This document shows positions 22,857 to 32,959 of a DNA stretch of 64,000 bases, piece by piece. Origin of the DNA: Platanthera guangdongensis (lineage: Eukaryota; Streptophyta; Magnoliopsida; Asparagales; Orchidaceae); NCBI GenBank assembly GCA_039583875.1, contig CM077150.1, positions 53,199,451 through 53,263,450 on the forward strand, written 5' to 3'. A model generated the notes under the pieces. That model did no database searches, was not told where the DNA came from, and worked only from the letters and a program-made list of their open reading frames with translations. Positions within the stretch are counted from its first letter, which is position 1. The number at the start of each line of letters is the position of its first letter. The position numbers were made by a program, and so were the translations under genes.

Positions 22857-23410
22857 TTGAGTTGAGAGAGCTTGAGATTGATAGGTGTCGACTAAGGATT
22901 TCTAGGTCTCGAATCTCAGTGAACAGTTTCTCAAGTTTTCTAGTAAGCGTAGTCGACAACTCCTTACACCTCCTATTTATAGTAACTATCTGTTGAAGGC
23001 GAGAATGCACACTATATTTAGTAATTTTCTTAATATTTCGGAAATGTCTAGTGTCGACATGGAAAAGCTACTCTGTCGAGTTGTGTCGACCTAAGTCGAC
23101 ACAAGATTCATGTCTCTCGATACAGACTTCAAGGTCTTGACAACCTTATGACTCGACACTAAATTTTAATATCTCAACACACTTCATCTAATCAGTGACG
23201 ACACACTGTCTGGTGACTCGACACACGACTACTTATTGTGTCGACACATACTCTGGTGCCTCGACACAATCCTTTGACTTAGACAAAGTTTGTGGTCTGA
23301 ATATATCTTCTTGACTTATATGAAGTCTTTCTTGGTTATTTAGATTTGTTGACCTGGTTAGTCATTTTTAATAAGTTGTACAAACTTTTGTTGCTACTAA
23401 TTGAAAATGT
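22857..23410 (-). promoter_or_regulatory. Promoter-like region between pol and additional ORF (Sire2)
   Basis: Degenerate GTCGAC palindromes (about 23050-23290, and 22950) lie upstream of a good TATA box, CTATAAATAGG (22984-22973, minus), some 115 bases before the start codon at 22856. The arrangement copies that of the LTR U3. Confidence 0.55.
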
Positions 23411-24269
23411 TTACTTAATGTTTAACATACCTAGTTCAAATTTAAAGTAATTGAACTTGCTTTCATCTAGGTGTTTTGTAAAAATGTCAGCAACTTGTCT
23501 TTCTGTTGGAGTGTACTGTAAGCTAATATATTATTTTTCAACATTATCTCTGAGAAAGTGATATATAATTTCTATATGTTTAGTTCTACTGTGTGAAACA
23601 GGATTATTTTCAATAAAAATTGCACTTGTAGAATCACAAAACATAACATATTTACTTAGCTGTACACTGTAGTTCAATAGTTGATGCTGAATCCACAGCA
23701 ACTGTGCACAACAGCTTCCAACAGATATGTACTCAGATTCTGTTGTAGAAATTGCAACAGTTGTTTGCTTCTTGCTACTCCAACTTATGATTCTTTTCCC
23801 TAAAAACGGGCAAGTTCCAGAAGCACTCTTTTTGTCTTCTTTACACCTTGCAAAATCTGCATCTGTGTACCCTGTGAGTTTAAAATCACTATCCTTAGGA
23901 TACCAAAGCCCAAGGTTAGGTGTGCCCTTATGATATCTTAATATTCATTTTACAGTAGTGTAATGAGACTCTTTGGGGCATGCTTGGTACCTAGCACAGA
24001 CACATGTTGAAAACATAATATCTGTCCTACTAATAGTCAAATACAAGAGTGGTTCAATGATGCCTCTATACAAGGTTTCATCAACTAGTTTCCCAGATTC
24101 ATCTTTGTATAGTGACACAGAAGAACCCATTGGAGTTCTCATGGTAGATGAATTCTCCATACCATACCTCATAATCAACTCCTTAGTGAACTTAGACTGT
24201 GAGATGGATATACCATCCTCATATTGTCTAACTTGGAATCCCAAGAAGAACTTTAGCTCACCCATGTTG
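23411..24269 (-). pseudogene. Sire2 pol C-terminal remnant (RT end and RNase H)
   Basis: Ty1/copia RT-RNase H reading: MGELKFFLGFQVRQ, then CARYQACPKESH, SSKKQTTVAISTTESEY and QVADIFTKHLDESKF, ending LGMLNIK at 23411. It is broken by stops (for example after HYTTVK). The upstream part is lost at 24269. Confidence 0.88.
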
Positions 24270-25828
24270 TGTAACACATCCCCTGTAATGATCATATAAT
24301 ATGGGTCCAGTCGGGGCCCCACAACATACAGACTCTACAGCTTCAGTATTAAAAGATAATATGAACTACCCAACTCAATACTCAGACTAAAAACAGCAGA
24401 AACAAAAAACCAAGACTAGAAGTTATCCACCAAATGGAGAGTATCAAAATGGCCTAAGGACCTTACACAACATAAGTCCAAGACTGAAGCATCCTATAAC
24501 TGAAAGGAGAAGTGTCGTTACCGTACACGCATCCTATAACCGAGAGGAGAAGTTTCGTTACCTTACGACTCCTCTTCATAGCCATGAAACCCTTGTCTTG
24601 CATGGATAAAAACGAGTGCCTTCGGGTCCTCTCCACAGATCTGGCCTCGAGGCGACGATCGGAGGTCTGAAGCTCCGTCAATGCCGGAAGAAAGCTCTCT
24701 TCTTCCTCCTCTCACTCTAACAATCAATATCAGTCCGGTTCTGATTAATATTTCTGTGCCCCAAAGAAACCATCTACCATCACAATGGAGCTAACCTTGT
24801 ACGGTTCTACATACGCGTACTCACACAAAATGAGGGGGGAACATACAACATCCCAAACGACGTCTTGCCTCTATGCATCATTACCGAGATGGACTAACGG
24901 TCGCGACTGCGGCTTCACCCACAATGCCTAATCCACTAACGGAGCGGATCTCTAATGCAATATCATGTCGGGGACGGACACAATCGACCCGGTGTCTCCT
25001 CTTGAACCATGTCAACCCAAATCCCTCTCATTTGAGAGATCTGGTGCCTATATGCTTGAAATAAAATTAAGAAAAGGAAAAGATGTCATGCACACATCCT
25101 ATAACCTAGAGGAGAAGTGTCGTTCCCTTACGATTCCTCTTCATAGCCATGAAAGCCTTCTCTTGTATGGATGAAAACGAGCGCCTTCGCATTCTCTCCA
25201 CAGATCTGGTCTCGGAGCGACGATCGGAGGTCTGAAGCTCCGACAATGGCGGAAGAAAGCTCTCTTTTTCATCCTCTCACTCTAACCTCAAACCCTAGCC
25301 TTCACTAAAAAAAGAAAGAAGATGAAGGGATAAGGTTCTCAGCCCTATATAAGAACTTTAGAAGAGAGTCTTGGGCCTTAGGATCGAATCCTAAATGAAA
25401 TCGGACGACTATAAAGTCAAATTATGGAACTGCTTCCGTGCGCTACCGCTGGGCGGTAACTACCTACCGCCGGGCGGTCGTTTTTCTCGAGAAATCGATG
25501 TTTTCTTGAAAACTCAGCATTCAAAGAACTGGGCACTTCATTCGACGTTTGACGAAATAGGGCTATCGTCGGGCGATAGCTACTATCGCCGGGCGGTAAT
25601 CCTCCAGTGCTCGATGAACAGATCTTTCGATCGACACTCGACGAAACTGAGCTATCGCCGAGCAGTACCTCGCTAACGCCACGCGCTAGCACTCAACGCT
25701 CTCGATGCCTCGCCACTCAATGCTCTCAGCTCCTGGCCACTCAACGCTCTCAGTACCTGGCCACTCAACGCTAAGTTACTGCCGGGCAATAGCTTCCAAA
25801 GACTCATTCTGAAAACTGGGGTGTTACA
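24270..25828 (-). repeat. Gypsy A 3' LTR
   Basis: The LTR is bounded by the inverted ends TGTAACAC (24270) and GTGTTACA (to 25828). It is preceded on the minus strand by the polypurine tract 'AATGGGGGAGGAGT', itself preceded by the chromovirus hallmark 'tttcggggacgaaattc'. It carries a GC-rich dyad array (about 25435-25800, motifs like CTACCGCYGGGCGGTA) upstream of a TATA box (25344-25352). The end 24270 abuts Sire2 pol. Confidence 0.88.
24530..25286. repeat. 192-bp direct duplication inside gypsy A LTR
   Basis: 24530-24721 and 25095-25286 are copies of the same block, from 'catcctataac' to 'ctcactctaac'. A further ~40-bp partial copy starts at 24490. The inverted LTR fragment at 41500-41735 shows only one copy of this block. 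Confidence 0.82.
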
Positions 25829-25953
25829 ACTCCTCCCCCATTAAAAGAATTTCGTCCCCGAAATTAATCTTCATGCAGGAAGACAGCAAGAAAATTGTTG
25901 CAACACATTTAAACATTATGACAACAACTTTACACACTCATTTCCATTCAATA

Positions 25954-26304
25954 TTATACAAATAACTCGTGATACTCATCGCGCATGGTTTGTTCTCGCT
26001 CCCAAGAGAACTCATCTCACCCGCAGTTGTCCCAGCGCACCTTTACGAGCTTCACTTCTTTATTACGCAACTGTCGAACTTCTGAATCCTCTATGCCCAC
26101 CGGACGGAGTTTCGTCCTCAAATCATCTTCTATCGGCACCATCGTCGGTTCGATCACCACACTAGCCTCCAGCAAGGCTTTCCTCAGGACGGAGACATGG
26201 AAAACGTCATGTAATCCACTTAACTCTGTGGACAATGCCAACCGGTAAGCTGTTTCTCTGATGCGTTCTATAACCTCAAACGGTCCCAAAAACCTCAGAC
26301 TCAA
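25954..26304 (-). pseudogene. Gypsy A chromodomain and integrase C-terminus
   Basis: Reads FLGPFEVIERIRETAYRLAL, then the chromodomain EVRQLRNKEVKLVKVRWDN, an in-frame TGA at about 26018 and EFSWEREQTM, ending at the stop 25954. Chromodomains of this type steer integration toward modified histones. The 5' side is joined to a truncated integrase core by a deletion near 26380. Confidence 0.85.
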
Positions 26305-26383
26305 CTTTTTGAGTCAGCGAATCTGTGAAACGCCTTTGAACGGCTTGATCTTGAGATAGACCCAGTCTCCTACTCAGCCTTCA

Positions 26384-27482
26384 TTAGGGCGCGGGTTTGA
26401 CAAAAGTACACATCCTTAGCATATCCTCCATTGTACGGTTCGTTATTTCTGTTTGTCCATCAGTTTGAGGATGGAACGTTGCACTGAACTTAAGCGTTGT
26501 GCCCAGACTTTTCTGAACCAACCTCCAGTCTTTGGACGTGAATCGTTCGTCACAATCGCTGACTATACTCCTAGGAATCCCATGTAGTCGCACAATATTG
26601 CGAACGTACAACTCTACCAGCAACTCCATGCTATCCTCTTTCTGATTTGGGATGAAATGGGCCCCTTTGGTCAAGTGGTCCACAATCACCCAAATCGCGT
26701 CGTTACCCTGTTGCGATCGAGGTAAGTCATGCACAAAATCCATGGAGATGTGATCAAACCTCCATTAAGGAATCGGAAGAGGCTTCAGGAACCCGCCTGA
26801 CTTCTGACACTCAGCCTTCACTAAGGCGCGGGTATGACACCGACTCATGTATAAAGCTATATCACGCTTCAAACAAGGCCACCAAAAGGATTTCTTCATA
26901 TACAAGTACATCTTTGTACCGCCTGGGTGAATGGATTACTTCGTAAAGTGAGCCTCAAACATCAACTCCTCGCGGAGCTTGCCGAACTGCGGTACACATA
27001 TCCTTATGTCCTTCCTCAATACCCCATCAATCATCTCCCAGGCGCTACCCTCGCCCGTTTGAGCTTCCACCACGAATGGCTGCAACTCTTCATCCACTAG
27101 TCGCTTCCCTTATATGATCAGATAAGTCATTTTGTAACTAGATCCAGTTCAATCGAGCCATGCTTAACTCGCCTCTTGCTACACACTCAATACCAAGGGA
27201 TTCAAAGTCCCAACCGCTCATCATGAACTTCGATCCAACTCCCTTGACCAGAGTATTTAATACTCAAGTTATCCGCCACCACGTTGGCTTTGCCTGGCGG
27301 ATACTGAATCGCCACTTCATAATCTCCAAGGAACTCGACCCATCTGCGCTGCCGCATATTCAAGTACTTTTGGTCTAGAGGATACTTCAGGCTTTTGTGG
27401 TCCGTGAAGATCTCCACCTTCGTACCATACACATAGTGTCGCCACAACTTTAGTGCAAAAAGTACCGCCGCCAACTCCAAGT
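26384..27482 (-). pseudogene. Gypsy A integrase and RNase H (3' part)
   Basis: From 27482 downwards: RNase H ([40 protein letters not shown]), the HHCC zinc region with SIHPGGTKMYLYMKKSFWW, and the integrase core (MDFVHDLPRSQQGND, DGQTEITNRTMEDM with the catalytic Glu kept). Stops occur in the zinc region. The RNase H is interrupted by Sire1 between DLELA-type residues, with the other half at 40170. Confidence 0.87.
27478..27482. repeat. Target site duplication of Sire1, left copy
   Basis: CAAGT, repeated at 40170-40174. Confidence 0.92.
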
Positions 27483-28370
27483 TGAAAGAAACAGTCCTAA
27501 TCACCTAGAGGGGGGGGGGGGGTGAATAGGTGCACTTAATCTTTTTAACATTAAAGGCAGAAACACTGAATTATTAAACCTGTTTATGCAATTCTCTACA
27601 ACAATTCAGCACATATAACACAACAATCACACACAGAGTACACACAGCTTTTATAGTGGTTCCCCAAGGTCTGGGTACATCCACTTTCCCACTCCGCCTT
27701 TCTAGTAATGTACTAGATTCGGCCTAACTTCTCCACTACTTCTCAGATCCACAGATCTTACAGCTCAGAACCCAAACAGTTCCTAAAACTCAGAGTGATC
27801 CCACTCCTACAACTCAGGCTCAATAGCCCTACCACTCAGTCTTCACCAAGACCTACACTCAGCCTCCAACAAGGCCTACACTCAGCCTACAATAAGGCCT
27901 ACACTCAGAGAAATGTATCTCCTACACTCAGGCACACAAGCCCTACCACTCAGCCTTTATAGATATAGGCTTACAACTCAGATCCCTAAGGATCCTATAG
28001 AAAATAAAGAGTACAAAGATTATTAACCACAACTCTGATTGAGAAAGATGAGTTGACTGGCTTCTTGATGAGTTCTTGAAAGAACTTTGCATAGATCAAC
28101 CTCCCTTGGCTTTCTTCAAAGCTTCTTGAATTAGAACACAGTAGGGTTGAATCTCTTGTGCAGATGATCTTCAATCAACAACTGACTTGAGAATCAGATC
28201 TCAATCTGAAACTTCCTTATCAGCCTGGTTCAATAGCTGTCTTCTTAGAAGGAGCTTTCTCTCTCCAACTTCTTAGATCTTCACTTGAAGGTCTTCTTCT
28301 TGTTGTGTTGTTTTTCACTTCATTGATTGATACATGCATTACTACTTCCTTCTGTTGAAGGTATAAGCCT

Positions 28371-28379
28371 TTATATAAG
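28371..28379 (-). promoter_or_regulatory. Sire1 3' LTR TATA box
   Basis: CTTATATAA on the minus strand, about 130 bases downstream of the palindrome array in the direction of transcription. Confidence 0.6.
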
Positions 28380-28504
28380 CTTTCTTCATGGTGACCGGCT
28401 GATCCGATTACTAACAACCTTCTGACGGCTCTGACAGTAGCAGTTGACCAGTTGAAATGGCAGCTGTCAAGTCATCCAGTCACTTCTTGAATTCTTTGTC
28501 ACTG

Positions 28505-29190
28505 TCTGAAAGTGTCGAGACAGATAGTTTTTATGTGTCGACACAAATAGACCAAGTGTCGACACAAGTAGACTAAGTGTCGACACTAGCCTTCATGGCG
28601 TCGACACAACTCCTTGTATTGTAGAAACTGCTTCTCGACACTGCTTCTTCAGAATGTGTCGACACTGATTCTGTGTGTCAACACAAGTCCTCTTCTTAAA
28701 TACTTAGTTGATTTCTGCTGAGTGTCGACACAACTCCTTTGTGTCGACACATCTTCTTGTGTTGAAACTTGCTAAGTGTCGACACATCTTCTTTGTGTCA
28801 ACACATGCCTTCTGTGTTGAAACTTTTGCTGAGTGTCGACACATCTCCTTTGTGTCGACACATTCTTCATGTGTTGAGACTTTGCTGAGTGTCGACACTT
28901 GTACTTAAACTTTGTTGATGTTTGCTGAGTGTCGACACAGCCTCCTAGTGTCGACACTTTTGATGTCGACAAAGTTCCTCTGGGTGTCGACACTGCTTCT
29001 AAGTGTCGACACTGATACTTAGACAATTCTTCATTGTGTGTCGACACAGCCTGTATGTGTCGACACTTTGCTTATAGTGTCGACTCTGCCTTCCTGGTGT
29101 CGACACAATTACTACAAGTGTCGACACAGCTCCTCTAGGTGTCGACACAAGCCTTCTTAAGTGTCGACACTTTTCTTCTAGGTGTCGACA
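28505..29190. repeat. GTGTCGACAC palindrome array in Sire1 3' LTR U3
   Basis: More than twenty copies of the 8-10 bp perfect palindrome (G)TGTCGACA(C) at irregular 15-40 bp spacing, joined by short semi-repeated spacers such as 'tcctttgtgt'. Because they are palindromic, both strands read as repeated CRH/VDT peptides, which are artefacts. Confidence 0.95.
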
Positions 29191-29336
29191 CATGAACTTG
29201 AAATCTTTTATGCTTTCCCTGCAATTACTTAACCTGCACACATAAACTCAAAACACATCAAATACACCTTGATGTATATCATTGAGTAGGGTGAGGCTTC
29301 TTCAAATCAGGTACATATATTCCAATGTACCCAACA

Positions 29337-29612
29337 ATCTCCCCCTATTTGGAGAAGTCATAACCCTTAGTCAATGATATACACCATACATAACAAATTT
29401 TCAGTATGATGTAAAACAGTATTAAATGACAGGGAAAATACTTAAACATGTATGAACAGAACATGTAAAAACAATTATCTCAGAACAATTAATGTAATAG
29501 ATTTGAACCATGACACAATGTTCTTACAAATTTCAATATTTTCATTAATCAAAAGTTTACATAGAGTTTTAATACAAATGATTACAATTTGTAAACTTAA
29601 GAAAATGCTATC
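29337..29612 (-). other. Sire1 polypurine tract and 3' UTR
   Basis: 'AATAGGGGGAGAT' (29349-29337, minus) sits directly before the 3' LTR and primes plus-strand DNA synthesis. The remainder is AT-rich untranslated sequence. Confidence 0.75.
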
Positions 29613-32445
29613 CTATGGCTGCTCTGGTTCCTTGATTACAATCCCCTTTCCAGATTGAATCTTTGCTTGAACTGGAGCTTCATTGTCATCAGCAGCAGTA
29701 GGCTTCTTCCCTTTGAGATCTTTCTTTTCCAGCTCTTCAGCCTTTATCTTCTGCCTTTCAAAATAGTGAAAAGGCTTAGGAAAATACTTGTTAGGCTCCT
29801 GTGCATTAGGAGGTAGCTTTCCCAGTTTAGCCTTTCTTCTATACTATACAATGGCCTCTTGCCTATTCTCATGCTTTCTCCACTCCAGGTCAGAATACCA
29901 CTTGCCTCTATCCAGGACATTGTCCTTAGCAGCCTTCCAAGCAGTCAAAATGATATTCCTGGATGTGGGGCTCCATTGTTCAAAATCAGGCCTCAATTCA
30001 GCTTGCTCTCTGAATCTTTTCTTAGACAATTGAGCCTCTTGTTCCTTTAATAAGGCCTCTTGCTCTTTTAGTATTGCCTCTGGCACAGGCTGAACAACTT
30101 TCTCAATGATAATGTTCTGATTACCCTCAGGAGGACTGTACATAGTCTGTATCTCTTGATGTATCATGTCAAAGTCTGGTGGAGGGTATATCACTTGAGC
30201 CACTTCAGCTTGCTCTCCTCCCAAGTATGCAGGATTTATGCCAGACTCTGCAACATTGTCATCATCACATAAAGGTGGATATCCAAGGGTGGCTCTGATA
30301 GAATTTGAAATCCATTTGGCATGATCAGAGCTTGCTTTGACTAGTACCCTCTCCCCCTTTATGACTTCTCTCTCTATGTGATCCCTTAGATCATCTTTCT
30401 GAAACCTAATCTGGGCATTCAGATAGTTAACTCCATCTTTATAGAAAGGTTTAAACTTCTGAAGCTGTTGAGCAATAGCCTTCTGTGAATCTTCAAGCAC
30501 AGTTTTAAAAGCAGTAAGGCTCTCTTGTAACTTCTTATCAAAAGCTTCTTTGGCAGATGCACTTTCTGCAGGTTGTGCAGTGGCTATGGTTTTCAATTTA
30601 GTGACAATGGCATTATGAGATGCTGTCAGATTATCATTCATTATGATTTGATTTTCCAGTACATATCCTTGTTTTACTGCCAGATCATCAAGTTGTTTCT
30701 TGAGATTCTCTTGATGTGTAGCCAGATAGACCACTGCATTTCCTCCCTTATGGAAGCAGTCAGTCATTTCCTTTTTGTTATGATTGAATTCAAATCTGAT
30801 AGACTTGATGTCTTGTGCCAGATCAAATTGCAGGGATTTATGCCCTTCATCCATGTACTTTTCTATATCTTTCCTTTGCTCATCCATCTTAATTTGCAAT
30901 GCCACCAACAGAGAACTGTAATCAGTTGTTGGGGCAGGCTGTGGTGCAATTGTCTATAGGGCTTTCTTATATTTCTGGCTCCTTCTTTTGAAGACTTGGA
31001 ACTTCCTCTTCTTGGCTCTAGCAGCCTCTTCATCCTCTGAAGCAGAAGTACTGACTATGTCTACTCTATCCTTAGAACTAGGATGTGAATCCTTCTCAGT
31101 TCTTGGTAGCTCTTCAGCATCTCTTGGCTCCACAGTATCCTTGCTTGCAGATTCCTCTACAATCTCCACATGCTCCCCCTCAATATGGGCTTCCTCCCCC
31201 TCAACAGTAGCTATTTCTCTCTCAAGATCTATCTGTACAAGATCAGGGAATAACTCCTCTAAGGTAAATTCCTGTTGAGAATGGGCTGGAGAATCTCTGA
31301 TCTCATCAACCACTTTATCAGCAACATATGTGTCCTCCATGACAACATCTTGTGGTTGAGGTTGTATCTGTGTTTGCTGATGAACATTTGGTAATGAATC
31401 AGTCAAAACTTCATCCTCTATAGGGAAATCTAATTGATTAATTTCAGTGATTACCTCCAGAATGGTTTGGGTAGCCCTTTCACTCTCTAGTGGAGTTGGC
31501 TCTTCCACAAGTAGAGGCTCCCCCTGGAGTGGATCCAGGTGAATTGGGCTTGCTGAGGGTAGCTCCCCCTGCCTCTATGCATCTTCTTGTATTGCTGGAG
31601 GTTGTCCAACATTTCCAGTCTCTTCATCATCAGGAGTAAAAACCACTTGCTCTTCAGAGCTGCTGGAGGATTCTTGAGACACAATGACTGTCTTCTTTTT
31701 CTTCTTCTGAGGTGTTTCCCTCTCTAGAGTTGGCATCTCTTTGGTCAACACTCTATCCCACATAGAGAAAATCCTTACATCCATTCTTCTCATGTGATTT
31801 ATCTTGGAACCTGCAGCTTGGTTCATCACATCTGGAGTACTTCCTGCTAGGTATAGACTCAGAATTCTACCCAGATTGGGTTTCTTTATACTTTCTTTTA
31901 TCTTATCAAACATAACTGCAGACCAATCAGTATTAAGTTTGAAGATAATCCTTGTCATCAAACTGAACATATGGGCTGAAATTCTGTCATGTCCTCCAAG
32001 TTTGCTCAGGATGACCTTGCCAACTATTTCAGACAGAAACTTTCCTTGGATGTTCATCCCTTTTCTGTTGAAAACAGATCCAATCTTCAAGTTTGAATCC
32101 AGTCCACACCAACTCAATGCCTCTCTAGTCTTAGAAGCAGAGACATCTTCTTCCTCCTTTGTTCTTGGTAGTTGAAGTACCTTCCTGAGACTTTTCTGTG
32201 AGACCTTGACTTTGGTCCCATGAATCTCTGGACTTAATCTTGAGTCCAGAATCATCAAGTGAAGCTGCATTCAAAAATTCAAGGACCTCCTTCTTCCAGA
32301 TCTTGATCGGTTCTGATACAAGATATTCCAATCCAGTCTCGGCAATTAGGGTTACCACACCTTTGATTTCGGGTTCCGCATCATCAAAGGCGTGTCACAC
32401 GAGCTCATATCCTTCATTAATATTCTCTTCTAGCTTGGGCGCCAT
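29613..32445 (-). pseudogene. Sirevirus additional ORF (post-pol), Sire1 copy
   Basis: Starts MAPKLEENINEGYELV at 32445 and ends IQSGKGIVIKEPEQP at 29613, about 944 codons. An N-terminal globular domain (GKFLSEIVGKVILSKLGGHD, SLMTRIIFKLNTDW) is followed by a KKKKK patch, a long acidic Ser/Glu-rich linker, a basic patch (KKRKFQVFKRRSQKYKK) and a coiled-coil part (QIKMDEQRKDIEKYMDEGHK, ILKEQEALLKEQEAQLSKK). One frameshift lies near 32235, and stops near 32395, 31576, 30954 and 29841. The closest analogue by position is the Sirevirus envelope-like ORF, but no signal peptide or membrane span is visible. Function unknown. Confidence 0.88.
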
Positions 32446-32959
32446 TAGGGTTTGAAGAAATTTTGAACTTAGAGAAGAGAGATGTCGACACACAAGTTTG
32501 GTCTCGAAACTTTGGTGAGCTTGTCGACAAACAATGGCGAAAACCTATTTGTACCTTTCTAGAATCGAAGATGAAAAGGCGCGTCAAAATACTTAAATTA
32601 TGTCAACACTATTGAAAAGTGTCGACACAGACTGCTAATGTCTCGACAACTATGTGTCGACACAAGTATAGTCGACAGAATGTATATGTCGACACTTATA
32701 TATGTGTCGACACCACTCAGCTCGACACTTAGTCGAGACTCTACTAGACTAAATCTGTGTAAAGCCTAAGTGTCGACACCACCCTAGATGTGTCGACACT
32801 TACCCTGCATGTGTCGACACTAATTTTCTGAAGTGTTGACACAGACTTCCTAGATGTGTCGACACCATTTCTCTGAAATGTCGACACCACTACTCTATGT
32901 CGACACAGACAACTCTGTGTGTCGACACCATTTTACTTAGCCATTTTTTTGTTCGTAAA
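32446..32959 (-). promoter_or_regulatory. Promoter-like region between pol and additional ORF (Sire1)
   Basis: About a dozen TGTCGACA or GTCGACA palindromes, the same motif as in U3, fill the 514 bases between the pol stop (32960) and the additional ORF. A TATA-like TACAAATAGG (about 32553-32544, minus) lies near 100 bases before the ATG at the position of the better TATA in Sire2. This is not explained by coding or by LTR sequence. Confidence 0.6.

Larger units (their letters stand above)
18049..24269 (-). mobile_element. Sirevirus (Sire2), 3' part only
   Basis: On the minus strand, from 24269 leftwards: the end of pol (RNase H), a palindrome/TATA region, an additional ORF, a polypurine tract and the 3' LTR. 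The element is cut at 24269 by the 3' LTR of gypsy A, which suggests that gypsy A inserted into it and that the 5' part lies beyond the window. It is the same lineage as Sire1 but more decayed. Confidence 0.85.
27483..29336 (-). repeat. Sire1 3' LTR
   Basis: 1,854 bp, from TGTTGGG (29336, minus strand) to TTTCA (27483). It contains the palindrome array (28505-29190), TATA (28371-28379) and a run of 14 or so G near 27510. Compared with the 5' LTR it lacks one 22-bp and one 24-bp palindrome unit. Confidence 0.93.

Noticed and set aside
28505..29190. CRISPR-like regular repeat array
   Set aside because: Short palindromes with variable spacers lie within a retrotransposon LTR in a plant genome and are paired with an identical array in the other LTR. 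Spacing is irregular and no cas genes exist.
28704..29241. Open frames on both strands encoding repeated CRH/CVDT peptides
   Set aside because: They arise from the GTGTCGACAC palindromes, which read open on both strands. No start context or known family.
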